A stretch of 64,000 nt of DNA from Pseudomonas sp. R84 (lineage in GTDB: Bacteria; Pseudomonadota; Gammaproteobacteria; Pseudomonadales; Pseudomonadaceae): NCBI RefSeq assembly GCF_009834515.1, contig NZ_CP019426.1, positions 4,967,001 through 5,031,000 of the forward strand, given 5' to 3'. The notes beneath the pieces were generated by a model. The model was not told where the DNA came from. It made no database searches and saw nothing but the letters and a program-made list of their open reading frames with translations. The position numbers were made by a program, and so were the translations under genes. This document shows, one piece after another, positions 16,169 through 24,963 of the stretch (its first letter is position 1; each line of letters opens with the position of its first letter).

Positions 16169-17488
16169 TCAGTTCAGTTGCAGGGTTTCATTGAACTGGC
16201 TGATCGCATCCACCACATGCCGCGATCCTTGCTGGATCTCCAGAATCACCTCCCCCGCCTCATTCGCCAACTCAACCCCGATCCCGGTACGGCTCAAACT
16301 CGACTGCATGCTCGACACCGCACTCAACGACAGGTCATGGTTCTTGCGCACCACCTCGACAATTTCCAGCGTCGCCTGACTGGTCCGCGCCGCGAGGCTA
16401 CGCACCTCATCCGCGACCACCGCAAAGCCACGCCCATGTTCACCGGCCCGCGCCGCTTCAATTGCAGCGTTAAGTGCCAACAAGTTGGTCTGATCGGCAA
16501 TCCCGCGAATGGTCTGCACGATGGTGCCGATGATGTCCGATTGTTTGCTGACCGCATCAATACTGGACGCAGCTTCGTTGAGGTCGCGGGAAATGTCCTG
16601 AATGATCTGCACCGTTTGCTGCACGACCTGTGAGCCTTTTTGTGCGCAGGCGTCGTTTTGTACCGAGGTGCTGTGGGCCGATTCCGCAGCGTTCTGCAAC
16701 GTAGTCATCTGATGGGTGATGTCGCTGGCGAATTTCACCACTTTGTACAGACGGCCCTTGGCGTCGAACAGTGGGTTGTACGACGCTTCCAGATAGACCA
16801 TGTGTCCGGACTTGTTCTTGCGCTCGAAACGATGCGAGTGATATTCGCCGCGATTGAGCGAGGCCCAGAATGCCTTGTATTGCGAGGACTCGGCTTCGGC
16901 GCGATGGCAGAACAGGCTGTGATGATGGCCGACGATTTCGTTGAGCGAGTACTGCATGGTCTTGAGGAAGTTGTCGTTGGCGGTAATGACATTGCCTTCC
17001 GGGGTGAACTCGATCACCGCCATCGAGCGACCAATCGCGGCCAGCATGCTTTCTTCTTCGTGTTCCTTGTTGATCCGCGCGGTGATGTCCGCCGCCACTT
17101 TGATCACACTTCTGACTTGCTTGTCCGGGCCATATACCGGCATGTAACTGGCTTCGAGCCAGACTTCCCTGCCGGCCTTGTTCAAACGCAGGAAAGTCCC
17201 GCTGATCGGTTCACCACGGGCCAGGTCACGCCACAGCTTTGCGTATTCCTCACTGCGGTAGAACACCTCTTCACAAAACACCCGATGATGTTTACCACGC
17301 ACTTCATCGGCGCTGTAGCCCATGGTCTTGCAGAAGTTTTCGTTGGCATCCAGAACAATGCCGTCAGGGGTGAACTCGATCATTGCCATCGAACGGCTGA
17401 TCGCTTCCAGCTTGGCGTTGGCCTCGGTCAAGGCGCAGCTGAATCGCTCGATCTGCTGCAGGTCAGCCTTGTGATGTAGGTTGAACAT
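16169..17488 (-). CDS. Soluble PAS-PAS methyl-accepting chemotaxis protein (BdlA/Aer-like)
   Basis: The 439-residue protein has no transmembrane segment. PAS1 spans ~35-140 ([28 protein letters not shown]) and PAS2 ~155-265 ([30 protein letters not shown]). A short MCP signalling domain follows (~265-439) with the conserved tip [25 protein letters not shown]. The layout matches BdlA of P. aeruginosa, a cytoplasmic sensor linked to biofilm dispersal; that role is inference. GGAAGGTG precedes the ATG. Confidence 0.88.
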   Translation of the reverse strand: MFNLHHKADLQQIERFSCALTEANAKLEAISRSMAMIEFTPDGIVLDANENFCKTMGYSADEVRGKHHRVFCEEVFYRSEEYAKLWRDLARGEPISGTFLRLNKAGREVWLEASYMPVYGPDKQVRSVIKVAADITARINKEHEEESMLAAIGRSMAVIEFTPEGNVITANDNFLKTMQYSLNEIVGHHHSLFCHRAEAESSQYKAFWASLNRGEYHSHRFERKNKSGHMVYLEASYNPLFDAKGRLYKVVKFASDITHQMTTLQNAAESAHSTSVQNDACAQKGSQVVQQTVQIIQDISRDLNEAASSIDAVSKQSDIIGTIVQTIRGIADQTNLLALNAAIEAARAGEHGRGFAVVADEVRSLAARTSQATLEIVEVVRKNHDLSLSAVSSMQSSLSRTGIGVELANEAGEVILEIQQGSRHVVDAISQFNETLQLN

Positions 17489-18055
17489 GGTTGTATCACC
17501 TTCCGCGCGGACTTTTGATTTGATGAAAGTTCAGTTCTTTCAAGATCCACCACTACGTTCCACAGAACAGGCACACGCATTCCTCCACGGGAGGAAGTTG
17601 TCAGGTGATAAATGATGATCAATCGGAGAGTCCATGCAGCGACGCTCTAATCAAGACATCCTTCTCTTGATAGCCCGCAAGCGGGCCAGCCCTAACGCGT
17701 TGAAGAACTTCCATGTAAGCGACGCTCCTTGTTGGTTCAGTGTCGGTGCCTTGGGTTGCGCACTCTGGCAGCATGAATTCACGGACCAACGATGTGTTTC
17801 AGCCATGTTTTGACATGACGGTCGACATAGTTAGTTACGAGAAGCATAGCCAGTGCAAAGACCTGCGCAAGGCCATTAGTCGGCCAGTATCTGGCACTTT
17901 TTGCACAAGAAACGGTTCAGCGCGGGGAGAATCGTCGGCGAGGCGGACGCTTTCGCGAGCAGGCTCGCTCCCACCTTTGGAACGCATTCCCCCTGTGGGA
18001 GCGAGCCTGCTCGCGAAGGCAAAAGTTATAGCGCTACAAAAACGACAGAAACGAC
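17489..18055. other. Long intergenic region without a convincing gene
   Basis: These 567 bp separate the chemoreceptor start from the end of the binding-protein gene. I see the receptor's leader, one tail-to-tail REP pair at 17949-18020, and no open frame with family features or a ribosome-binding site. A Rho-independent terminator or small RNA is not obvious. Confidence 0.6.
17949..18020. repeat. REP pair in tail-to-tail orientation
   Basis: GCTTTCGCGAGCAGGCTCGCTCCCAC is followed after ~20 bp by GTGGGAGCGAGCCTGCTCGCGAAGGC. The arms face opposite to the usual REPIN order, with the GTGGGAG ends on the inside. Confidence 0.9.
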
Positions 18056-19069
18056 TTACAAACTTCCAGTCACCTTGGTCGCCACCTCCGCAGGCACCCA
18101 AGGCTTCCAGACCTGCGGCTGATCACGCAAAAACGCTTCCGCCACCAACCTCGGCTGCAAACGTTTTTCACTCATCCCCGCCAAAGTCTGGTTCAACAGA
18201 TCAATCGGCAAATCGACTTTCTCGAAGAACGCCACCAACTCCGGATACTGCGCCTTGAACGGCGCCGATACGCCAATCGCCAGGCTCGCCGGCATCGAGC
18301 GGGTGCCTTTGGGGTTTGGGTTATTGGCATCGGCCAACGTCTTCCAGGCCTCGGCATCGAACGGCGGTTCTTCCAGTTTCACCAGTTTGAATCGCCCCAG
18401 CAGCGGCGTCGGTGACCAGTAGTAGAACAACACCGGTTTACCGCGTTTGATCGACGATGCCACCTCGGCATCCAGTGCCGCGCCGGAACCGGTGCGGAAA
18501 TTCACGAAGCTGTCGTTCAGCGCATAGGCCTTGAGCTTCTGGCTGTTGACGATCTCCGAGGTCCAACCGGTCGGGCTGTTAAGGAAGCGTCCGCGAGTTG
18601 GATCTTCCGGGTCGCGGAATACGTCTTTGTAGCGCGGCAGGTCCGCCACCGATTTCAACTCCGGCGCCAACGCTTTGATGCCCCGCTCGGGGTCGCCCTT
18701 GATCACATACTCCGGCACCCACCAGCCTTCGGTTGCGCCTTTGACCGTGTCGCCCAAACCGAACACCTTGCCTTCGGCGGCCGCTTTGACCCACGCTGGA
18801 CTGCGCCCGGCCCATTCTTCTCCGATCACCTGAATATCGTTTTTCGCCAGCGCGGCCTCAAGGCTGACCGTGCTGCCGGGCAAAGTGTCGGTCGAGTAGC
18901 CGTAGCCTTTTTCTACGATCAGACGCAGCACTTCGGTGATGAAACTGCCGCTTTCCCAAGTGATATCGCCGAAGTGGATCGGCGCGTTTTTTTCCGTCGC
19001 CGAAACAGCGCCGACACTCAGGCTCAACGCCAGCAACGAAGTGCCGAGCAGGGTTTTGATCGATCTCAT
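18056..19069 (-). CDS. Glycine-betaine/choline-type ABC substrate-binding protein (OpuAC-like), orphan
   Basis: The 337-residue secreted protein has a signal peptide MRSIKTLLGTSLLALSLSVGAVSA (cleavage near residue 24). The OpuAC fold follows: IHFGDITWESGSFITEVLRLIVEKGYGYSTDTLPGST, then EEWAGRSPAWVKAA, VKGATEGWWVPEYV and GKPVLFYYWSPTPLLG, which hold the aromatic residues expected of a quaternary-amine cage. I chose the ATG at 19069, preceded by AAGAGGT. No permease or ATPase gene is adjacent. The ATG overlaps the stop of the upstream sigma-factor gene (ATGA), so the two are translationally coupled, which is unusual. Confidence 0.9.
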   Translation of the reverse strand: MRSIKTLLGTSLLALSLSVGAVSATEKNAPIHFGDITWESGSFITEVLRLIVEKGYGYSTDTLPGSTVSLEAALAKNDIQVIGEEWAGRSPAWVKAAAEGKVFGLGDTVKGATEGWWVPEYVIKGDPERGIKALAPELKSVADLPRYKDVFRDPEDPTRGRFLNSPTGWTSEIVNSQKLKAYALNDSFVNFRTGSGAALDAEVASSIKRGKPVLFYYWSPTPLLGRFKLVKLEEPPFDAEAWKTLADANNPNPKGTRSMPASLAIGVSAPFKAQYPELVAFFEKVDLPIDLLNQTLAGMSEKRLQPRLVAEAFLRDQPQVWKPWVPAEVATKVTGSL

Positions 19070-19593
19070 GCGGACCTCTTGTCTTGCAGGGATTGGTTGG
19101 CGCTGTGGCGATCGCACAGCGCTTGGGAACGGTTCATGTACTCGCTGACCGACCGCTGGGAGATGCCCAGTTCGGCGGCGATTTGCGGGTAGGTCAGGCC
19201 GTCGATGCGCGCGAGTAGAAACGTCGTGCGGACTTTGTCGGGCAGGCGCTGCAAGCTGTGATCGAGGCAGTTGAGGGTTTGCGATAGCGTGACCAGGTCT
19301 TCAGGCGAGACGGCGTAATCGACATCGAGTTGCTGGCGATGACGACGCTCCAGATCACCGCGCCGCCAGCGTTGATAGAGCAGACGCTGGGCGATAGTCG
19401 TCAGCAAGGCGCGAGGTTCGCGGATGGCCCTCAGTGCCGGGGCTTCAAGCAATTGGGCGAAGGTTTCGGCGGCGATGTCTTCGCTGCCGGCCGCGTCGTG
19501 CAGATGACCGCGCAGATAAGCACAGAGCCAGCGATAGTGGGCGCGAAACAGACTGTCCACGGTGTGACGATGGGAAAGCTCGGCGCCGGACAT
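19066..19593 (-). CDS. FecI-like ECF sigma factor coupled to a binding protein
   Basis: The 175-residue protein has region 2 at ~10-80 (LFRAHYRWLCAYLRGHLHDAAGSEDIAAETFAQLLE) and region 4 at ~110-165 (LPDKVRTTFLLARIDGLTYPQIAAELGISQRSVSEYMNRS). These are FecI-type hallmarks. AAGGAG precedes the ATG at 19593. FecI-type sigmas are normally followed by fecR and a TonB receptor. Here the next gene is an ABC binding protein overlapping by 4 bp, and no fecR is present in the neighbourhood. A 10-bp perfect inverted repeat lies ~84-119 bp upstream of the start. Confidence 0.88.
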   Translation of the reverse strand: MSGAELSHRHTVDSLFRAHYRWLCAYLRGHLHDAAGSEDIAAETFAQLLEAPALRAIREPRALLTTIAQRLLYQRWRRGDLERRHRQQLDVDYAVSPEDLVTLSQTLNCLDHSLQRLPDKVRTTFLLARIDGLTYPQIAAELGISQRSVSEYMNRSQALCDRHSANQSLQDKRSA

Positions 19594-19676
19594 AGGGGCT
19601 CCTTGATGAGGGGTCGCTGAATGTCCGGTGTTCCGGTGGCGCGATCGTAGCAAGGCGCCTTATTCTTTAAAAATAC

Positions 19677-19712
19677 TTATATTTCATTTTTATATTCTAT
19701 TCTGAAATATAA
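19677..19712 (-). promoter_or_regulatory. Perfect 10-bp inverted repeat upstream of the orphan sigma gene
   Basis: The arms TTATATTTCA (19677-19686) and TGAAATATAA (19703-19712) are perfect complements 16 bp apart in a strongly AT-rich stretch. It could be an operator or an RNA stem; no known regulator box is recognised. Confidence 0.5.
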
Positions 19713-19716
19713 AAAC

Positions 19717-19785
19717 AAAAGATCGCAGCCTTCGGCAGCTCCTACACTGATCCCCTGTAGGAGCTGCCGGAGGCTGCGATCTTTA
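19717..19785. repeat. Hairpin repeat, GTAGGAGCTGCCGAAGGCTGCG family, copy 3 (inverted order)
   Basis: The arms occur in the opposite order to copies 1, 2 and 5 (GATCGCAGCC...CTCCTAC then GTAGGAG...GGCTGCGATC). The right arm reaches the stop codon of the neighbouring PhnD-like gene. Confidence 0.88.
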
Positions 19786-20574
19786 GCGCAAGCGGCCATA
19801 GCCAAGTTCTTCAGCCTCGCGCTGATAATCGAGCAGGATTTGATAATCGCGCTCACTGGCCGCAATCACCTCAGGCAATCCCAAGGTCTGTGCGACATCA
19901 GGGAGTTCGCGCAAGGTTTCATTCATTACCTGTCGGAGCTGCTCGATCTGCTCATCCGTAGCGCTACCTACCGTAATGAACGGCAAGGTCGGACTCCACG
20001 CACTGCGCGCTATCACCCGCAAGGCACTGACTTCTTCCGGCGCATGTTGCGCCAGATAGGCGCAGGTGACGCTGTCGATGGCAGCAAGATCGGCGCGGTT
20101 TTCGCGCAACCAGCGCAGGCTCTCGCGATGGCCGCCGCTGATGCCGACCGAGGCAAAGAATTGTCCGTCCTGATTCAGTGGCGCCAAGCGCTGACGCAGC
20201 AGGTTCATGCCACTGTTGGAGTCCTCACTGTTGATCACCCCGCGCCTGTCGCGGAACTCCGCCAAGGTTTTGCGTGGGTCATGAACCCGGTTAAGGATCA
20301 GGCTGCAATGATTGCCAGCGCTGGCGTCGGGCAGTTCGTAGCGTGGGCGGCCGACGATGCGCACTTGTCCGCGCAATGCAGTCATCAGCGGGTAACCGCA
20401 GGTCTGCGTGAGCAGCAGATCGGGGGATAACCAGAGTTCTCGCAGTGACAGGCCTTCAGCACTCAGGCGAGTGTGGCCAAGTTGCTCGAGAATGCGCGCA
20501 ATCCAGCGCTCATTCGCCGCGCGGATTGGCTCGGGGGCGATGTACATCAGGAGTTCGGCGTGGTGTTGGGTCAT
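19783..20574 (-). CDS. PhnD-like phosphate/phosphonate-type substrate-binding protein without signal peptide
   Basis: The 263-residue protein shows the PhnD/SsuA/transferrin-type fold. Its features are LLLTQTCGYPLMTALRGQVRIVGRPRYE, GNHCSLILNRVHD, FRDRRGVINSEDSNSGMNLLR, and SGGHRESLRWLRENRADLAAIDSVTCAYLAQ. These match the LSLTHVGYGPYL.../SGSGY.P...G.VDVGA pattern in spirit. The start MTQHHAELLMYIAPEP at 20574 enters the first strand directly. No signal peptide exists upstream, and a REPIN interrupts the region. It is therefore probably cytoplasmic, perhaps sensory, with no transporter genes beside it. Confidence 0.8.
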   Translation of the reverse strand: MTQHHAELLMYIAPEPIRAANERWIARILEQLGHTRLSAEGLSLRELWLSPDLLLTQTCGYPLMTALRGQVRIVGRPRYELPDASAGNHCSLILNRVHDPRKTLAEFRDRRGVINSEDSNSGMNLLRQRLAPLNQDGQFFASVGISGGHRESLRWLRENRADLAAIDSVTCAYLAQHAPEEVSALRVIARSAWSPTLPFITVGSATDEQIEQLRQVMNETLRELPDVAQTLGLPEVIAASERDYQILLDYQREAEELGYGRLR

Positions 20575-20603
20575 ACATTTTTCCCGGTAAACACAAATCC
20601 AAT

Positions 20604-20690
20604 GTAGGAGTGAGCCTGCTCGCGATAGCGGTGCATCAGTGACATCTTCAGTGCCTGACACACCGCTATCGCGAGCAGGCTCACTCCTAC
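20604..20690. repeat. REPIN, copy 5
   Basis: Paired REP arms lie between the desaturase gene and the PhnD-like gene on the same strand. It may separate the two transcription units. Confidence 0.93.
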
Positions 20691-20711
20691 AGGGGTTGCG
20701 GTGTTCTTGGG

Positions 20712-21653
20712 TCAGTGGTAAGGATGCTCTGGACTGTCGATCGGCTTGAAGCCATTGCGTCGCCAGAACTCGCCATACCCTTGGACCAGAAACCCGCCAC
20801 TGCGCGCAATCCATTGCTCGCGATGCATCCGGTAAACCGTGGGCAAGTCGTACCACGCAAGCTTGGGCAAGTCGTGATGCACCAGATGAAAATTCAGATT
20901 CAGGAACAACCAGCGCCACGGCCAACCCGCTTCGTTCAACACCGTGCGCTGCTCAGGCTGCGCGTGTGGGCGATGTTCATAATAGGAGCGGATCATCGCG
21001 ATCGACAGCGCCGGCACGCTGATCAGCAGCAGGTAATGCCAGACCGGCAGCGCGCTGAAACGGGCGATGAACCACAGCATCAGTAACGTGAACAGGCCGT
21101 GGGTCAGCCACATCAACCAGGCTTGGCGTTCGCCATTCTTCAGCCGGAGCAACTCTTCTTTGGCCAGCGCCATCAGCGCCAGCGGTGCGCCGATCACGAA
21201 GCGTCCGAGCACGGTTTTGTTCAACCAGTGCAGGCAGCGTTCGAACAGCGAACTGCCCTGCCAGCCGGCGCGGGTGAGGTAACGGCTTTCCGGATCGACG
21301 CCGGGCACGGTCAGATCCTCATCGCGGTGATGCAGCAAATGGCTGTCGCGATACAGCGTGTACGGATACCACACGGCAAAAGGCGCATAGCCAAGGATCT
21401 TGTTGAAGCGCACCCAGCGTGTCGGATGGCCGTGCAGCAACTCGTGCTGCACCGACAGCCACAATACCACCAGCGGGATCAGCAACAGCGTGCTCAAGGC
21501 ACGGCCCAGCCAGTGACTGTTGAGCACAATGGCGAACCAGCCAGCATAGACGCCGATCAGCAACAGCCAGGTCGGCCACTCGGTACGGGCGGTGACGCGT
21601 TGGCGCAGGGTTTCGATCTGCTTACGATGGGCGGCGTCGAAGTAATGGGACAT
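20712..21653 (-). CDS. Membrane fatty-acid desaturase family protein
   Basis: The ~313-residue membrane di-iron protein has the three histidine boxes: HELLHGHPTR (~90), HLLHHRDEDL (~125) and HLVHHDLP near the C-terminus. Hydrophobic helices lie at ~25-65 and ~180-230. The enzyme class desaturates or hydroxylates acyl chains or related lipids at the inner membrane. The start at 21653 (MSHYFDAAHRK) opens the conserved region. An alternative ATG at 21677 would add eight residues, and neither has a strong ribosome-binding site. The regiospecificity cannot be read from sequence. Confidence 0.88.
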   Translation of the reverse strand: MSHYFDAAHRKQIETLRQRVTARTEWPTWLLLIGVYAGWFAIVLNSHWLGRALSTLLLIPLVVLWLSVQHELLHGHPTRWVRFNKILGYAPFAVWYPYTLYRDSHLLHHRDEDLTVPGVDPESRYLTRAGWQGSSLFERCLHWLNKTVLGRFVIGAPLALMALAKEELLRLKNGERQAWLMWLTHGLFTLLMLWFIARFSALPVWHYLLLISVPALSIAMIRSYYEHRPHAQPEQRTVLNEAGWPWRWLFLNLNFHLVHHDLPKLAWYDLPTVYRMHREQWIARSGGFLVQGYGEFWRRNGFKPIDSPEHPYH

Positions 21654-21765
21654 GGCATTGCTCGGAACGGGATTCATCCCCTTCTGTGCAAGGACGCGGT
21701 GCAATCTTGCAGATTATTTTTGGATGCAGGCGGGAGCCCGAGAACCGGGCTCCGGAAAGGCGTTA

Positions 21766-21876
21766 TCAGTGACCGAAGATGTCGACCTTTTTGGCTTTCT
21801 TCTCTGCGCGTTTTTCAATCGCGGTCTTGGCCGGTTTCTTCTTCGCGGCTTTCTTTGAATCCATACCTTTGGACAT
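21766..21876 (-). CDS. Small lysine/alanine-rich protein (36 aa)
   Basis: The ATG at 21876 follows GGAG with 8 bp spacing. The 36-residue product is MSKGMDSKKAAKKKPAKTAI plus a charged tail ending KKAKKVDIFGH. It has 13 lysines and no hydrophobic segment, so it may bind nucleic acid or ribosomes. No family is recognised. It is a single-gene unit between the desaturase and a divergent GNAT gene. Confidence 0.6.
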   Translation of the reverse strand: MSKGMDSKKAAKKKPAKTAIEKRAEKKAKKVDIFGH

Positions 21877-21978
21877 GATGCCTACTCCACTCACAGGGGA
21901 TGTGAGGTCAGGTATACACCTATCCAGAGCCGTGCGTTCTTTTATAATCGGCGCTTTGCCCACCGACAGTCCGATCCC

Positions 21979-22395
21979 ATGCCCGACACCCGATACAGCC
22001 TGCTCGACGAGTCGCTTTGGCCGTTGATGAACAAGTTTTACCGCAGCCACCAGTCCTCTATGAAAGCCGTTCGCGATGCGCAATTGTGGGTCGCGCGGCG
22101 CGGAGAGATTGTGGGCGCGTTGTGCTTGCGGCCGGTGTCCGGCGGGCAATGGTTGACCGGGCTGTTTGTGGATCCGGGGTGTCGTGAACAGGGCGTTGCC
22201 GCACAGCTGATCGCAGCGGCAGTGCAGGATGTGAGCGAGCCGGTGTGGCTGTTCTGTCATCCGGATTTGCGTGAGTTTTACGAACGGCGCGGATTCACCT
22301 TCGACCCGGCGCTGCCCCAGGCGATGGCGGAGCGCTTGAGCCGGTATGCGCGGAGCAAGCCGATGATTGCGATGGAACTGAGACCGTCAATCTGA
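21979..22395 (+). CDS. Small GNAT-family acetyltransferase
   Basis: The 138-residue protein is a minimal GNAT. It has strand-rich QLWVARRGEIVGALCLRPVSGGQWLTGLFVDPGCREQGVAAQLI, with motif A RxQGVA at ~72-78, and HPDLREFYERRGFTFDP as motif B. The acceptor is unknown. It is divergent from the 36-residue lysine-rich protein and ends at a REPIN. Confidence 0.87.
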   Translation: MPDTRYSLLDESLWPLMNKFYRSHQSSMKAVRDAQLWVARRGEIVGALCLRPVSGGQWLTGLFVDPGCREQGVAAQLIAAAVQDVSEPVWLFCHPDLREFYERRGFTFDPALPQAMAERLSRYARSKPMIAMELRPSI

Positions 22396-22406
22396 TGCAA
22401 AACCCT

Positions 22407-22493
22407 GTAGGAGTGAGCCTGCTCGCGATAGCGGTATGTCAGTGACATTTTCGGTGACTGACATACCGCTATCGCGAGCAGGCTCACTCCTAC
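22407..22493. repeat. REPIN, copy 6
   Basis: Paired REP arms lie between the convergent GNAT and deformylase genes. Confidence 0.93.
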
Positions 22494-22518
22494 AAGGGGA
22501 TTGTGGTGTTCTCGGGGA

Positions 22519-23058
22519 TTAGTCGTCTGCTGCGGGATCGAGGTCGGGGAACATCACTTCGGTAAAACCGAACTTGCTGAAATCGGTGATGCGCGACGGG
22601 TACAGCCGGCCGATCAGGTGATCACGTTCGTGCTGCACAACGCGTGCGTGAAAACCTGAAGCGATGCGCACAACCGGTTCACCTTTCGGATCAAACCCTT
22701 CGTAGCGAATCTGCTGATAACGATCCACGGCACCGCGCAAACCCGGGACCGACAGACAGCCTTCAAAGCCCTCTTCCGTCAGCGGACTCAGCGGGGTGAT
22801 CAACGGATTGATCAGGATCGTCTGCGGCACCGCTTCAGCGTCCGGATAACGCTCGCTGTGCTCGAAACCAAAGATCACCAATTGCAGATCGACACCGATC
22901 TGCGGCGCAGCCAGGCCAACGCCACCGACGCTTTCCATGGTCTGGAACATATCGTCGATCAGTTGCCACAGCTCAGGGCTGTCGAACATTTCCGCCGGCA
23001 CGGGCGGAGCAATGCGCAGCAGGCGCTCGTCGCCCATTTTCAGAATTTCACGAATCAT
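22519..23058 (-). CDS. def: Peptide deformylase
   Basis: The 179-residue protein has all three deformylase motifs: [10 protein letters not shown] (~46-55), EGCLSVPG (~96-103, metal-binding Cys) and [12 protein letters not shown] (HExxH, ~138-149). It removes the formyl group from nascent N-terminal methionine. Pseudomonas genomes usually have a second def beside fmt, so this is probably the extra, stand-alone copy. The brkB stop lies 2 bp upstream on the same strand. Confidence 0.93.
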   Translation of the reverse strand: MIREILKMGDERLLRIAPPVPAEMFDSPELWQLIDDMFQTMESVGGVGLAAPQIGVDLQLVIFGFEHSERYPDAEAVPQTILINPLITPLSPLTEEGFEGCLSVPGLRGAVDRYQQIRYEGFDPKGEPVVRIASGFHARVVQHERDHLIGRLYPSRITDFSKFGFTEVMFPDLDPAADD

Positions 23059-23060
23059 GA

Positions 23061-24011
23061 TCAGACTTCGTCAGTGTCCGGCTTGAGCGAATGATCGCGG
23101 CCCAGGCCCGAGACGTGTTGTTTGGGATGTTCATCGAGTTCGCCGGGGACTTTCTCACCCGCATCCTTGCCCTCGCTGGACATGTGCTCGATCACCGCGT
23201 TCATTTCCGCTCCCAGCAGCAACACCGCGGCGGAGATGTAGAAATACAGCAAGAGCACGATGATTGCGCCGATGCTGCCATACATCGCGTTGTAGTTGGC
23301 GAAGGTTTTCACGTAGAAGGCGAAACCCAACGAAGCGATGATCCACACCACCACCGCCAATACCGAACCTGGGGTGATAAAGCGGAATTCCTGTTTGACG
23401 TCGGGCATCACGTAGTAAATCAGTGCCACGGCGACCATCATCAGAATCACGATCACCGGCCAGCGTGCGATGGTCCAAACGGTGACGATGAAGTCTTCCA
23501 GTCCCACTTGCGCGGCGATCCAGCCCATCACCTGCGGCCCGAGCACCATCAGCGCGGCGGCCACCAGCAGCATGCCGGCGATGCCGACGGTGTAGACAAT
23601 CGACAATGGGAAGCGCTTCCAGACCGGTCGGCCTTCGACCACGTCGTACGCCGCGTTCATCGCACTCATCATCAAGCGCACGCCTGCGGAGGCGGTGTAC
23701 AGGGCGATAACGATACCGACGGAAAGCAGGCCGCCCTTGGACTGCTGCAACTGGTCAATCACCGGATTGACCTGCTCCAGCGCCTGCGGTGGCAGGACCA
23801 GTTCCGATTGCAGACGCAGCCACGAAAAGAAGTCCGGCAAGTGCAGGAAACCGATCAGGGCGATCAGAAACAGAATGAACGGGAACAGCGAGAACAGCAT
23901 CTGGTAGGCCAGTGCCGAAGCGTAGGTCGACATCTCGTCGTCGACGAATTCAGTGACTGTGCGCACCATCACCCGGTGCAGGGGCAGACCTTTCATGTCC
24001 GGAAAAATCAT
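23061..24011 (-). CDS. YihY/BrkB-family membrane protein
   Basis: The 316-residue protein has six hydrophobic helices. Family signatures are [32 protein letters not shown] at the N-terminus, [26 protein letters not shown] in the middle, and [51 protein letters not shown] at the C-terminal side. I chose the ATG at 24011 because AAAGGAG precedes it. The family is historically mis-named ribonuclease BN; its function (perhaps transport or envelope) is unproven. It is co-directional with and adjacent to def. Confidence 0.9.
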   Translation of the reverse strand: MIFPDMKGLPLHRVMVRTVTEFVDDEMSTYASALAYQMLFSLFPFILFLIALIGFLHLPDFFSWLRLQSELVLPPQALEQVNPVIDQLQQSKGGLLSVGIVIALYTASAGVRLMMSAMNAAYDVVEGRPVWKRFPLSIVYTVGIAGMLLVAAALMVLGPQVMGWIAAQVGLEDFIVTVWTIARWPVIVILMMVAVALIYYVMPDVKQEFRFITPGSVLAVVVWIIASLGFAFYVKTFANYNAMYGSIGAIIVLLLYFYISAAVLLLGAEMNAVIEHMSSEGKDAGEKVPGELDEHPKQHVSGLGRDHSLKPDTDEV

Positions 24012-24125
24012 TCGCGTCTCCTTTCGCCGCAATACAGGTTGAAGTCGTGGCGACTCAGGGGCCGTTTTTTACATCACGTTAGCCTGTTTGGCGAACCTCG
24101 TCGGGTCGCAGCAGGCTTTTGACAC

Positions 24126-24150
24126 AAAAACGGCCATCCTTGGATGGCCG
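24126..24150 (-). terminator. Rho-independent terminator of the csbD-like gene
   Basis: The stem CGGCCATCC/GGATGGCCG has an A-run on its left, giving a U-run for minus-strand transcription. It separates the csbD-like gene from brkB-def. Confidence 0.88.
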
Positions 24151-24175
24151 CTCGTGTATTTCGTTCAAGGCTGAG

Positions 24176-24367
24176 TTACGCCTTGTCGACACCTTTTTTG
24201 ACGGCGTCCTTGGCTGTGCCGACCGCTTGCTGGGCCTCACCTTTTTTCTCTTGAATCTTGCCTTCGGCCTGCAGCTTGGTGTTGTCGGTGGCTTTACCGA
24301 CGCCTTGCTTGACGTTGCCGACGGCTTCGTTGGCCATGCCTTTTACTTTATCGCCTGTGCTACTCAT
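24176..24367 (-). CDS. CsbD-family stress-response protein
   Basis: The 63-residue hydrophilic protein begins MSSTGDKVKGMANEAVGNVKQGVGKATDN, followed by EGKIQEKKGEAQQAVGTAKDAVKKG. This is the CsbD/YjbJ pattern of Gly/Ala/Lys repeats. Such proteins are induced by stationary phase or osmotic stress, and the mechanism is unknown. It is monocistronic, with a terminator 26 bp downstream. Confidence 0.93.
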   Translation of the reverse strand: MSSTGDKVKGMANEAVGNVKQGVGKATDNTKLQAEGKIQEKKGEAQQAVGTAKDAVKKGVDKA

Positions 24368-24564
24368 GGTGTTTCTCCTTGGTGCATTTAGGGGGAAAAG
24401 TCAGTACGTAATGATTGACTGGCCGGGTTTGCGCCAAGTTTCATTTATTTTCGGGGGTTCATTTCGTCGCGGCGTGCAGGTTGGGCTTTATGTTTGCTGC
24501 CCAACCCACGAGAATGCCCACCATATGGGCGCCACGCGCCAGGAACCGATCCCGCAGGAATGTT

Positions 24565-24942
24565 ATGAAACTCGATAAAACGCAGGCCATCGCCCGACGC
24601 AACAAGGAACTGGGCGGCGCCGTGCTCGGCACCAACAACTGCCACTTCGCCGAACTGAACCGTAACCGCAACATCTGGTGGTTCGACCTGCCGGTGTCGC
24701 GTCTGGCCATCGGTCAGTACGAGTGGATTCACCTGCTGATGCACACCCCGGCCACCGATGAACTGCTGCACCTGAAAGTGCCGACGGTGTTTCTGCGTGA
24801 AAAGCTTGAAGGGCTGGTGATTCGCAATGAAGGCAAGCGTAAAGCGGCATTGAGCCTGGAATTGAGTGCGGACAAGGATTCGTATCTGCAGGACATGCGT
24901 CCGGCGGGGACTAACGTGAATTTTGCGCCGTTTCGTCAGTAG
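24565..24942 (+). CDS. Conserved hypothetical protein (125 aa)
   Basis: The ATG at 24565 follows CAGGAA; the frame is open further upstream but without features. The 125-residue soluble product includes LGTNNCHFAELNRNRNIWWFDLPVSRL and EWIHLLMHTPATDELLHLKVPTVFLREKLEGLVIR. The mix of aromatic and charged residues suggests a compact fold. I recognise no functional family. It is followed by a MITE-like repeat. Confidence 0.8.
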   Translation: MKLDKTQAIARRNKELGGAVLGTNNCHFAELNRNRNIWWFDLPVSRLAIGQYEWIHLLMHTPATDELLHLKVPTVFLREKLEGLVIRNEGKRKAALSLELSADKDSYLQDMRPAGTNVNFAPFRQ

Positions 24943-24963
24943 GATTTGTGCTGTCCCCCTTTT

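Noticed and set aside
17428..17622. Short frame upstream of the PAS chemoreceptor
   Set aside because: It overlaps the receptor start, has no ribosome-binding site and a random-looking translation.
19783..20925. A 380-residue version of the PhnD-like protein
   Set aside because: The added N-terminus would be translated from a REPIN and part of the desaturase gene; the fold begins at 20574.
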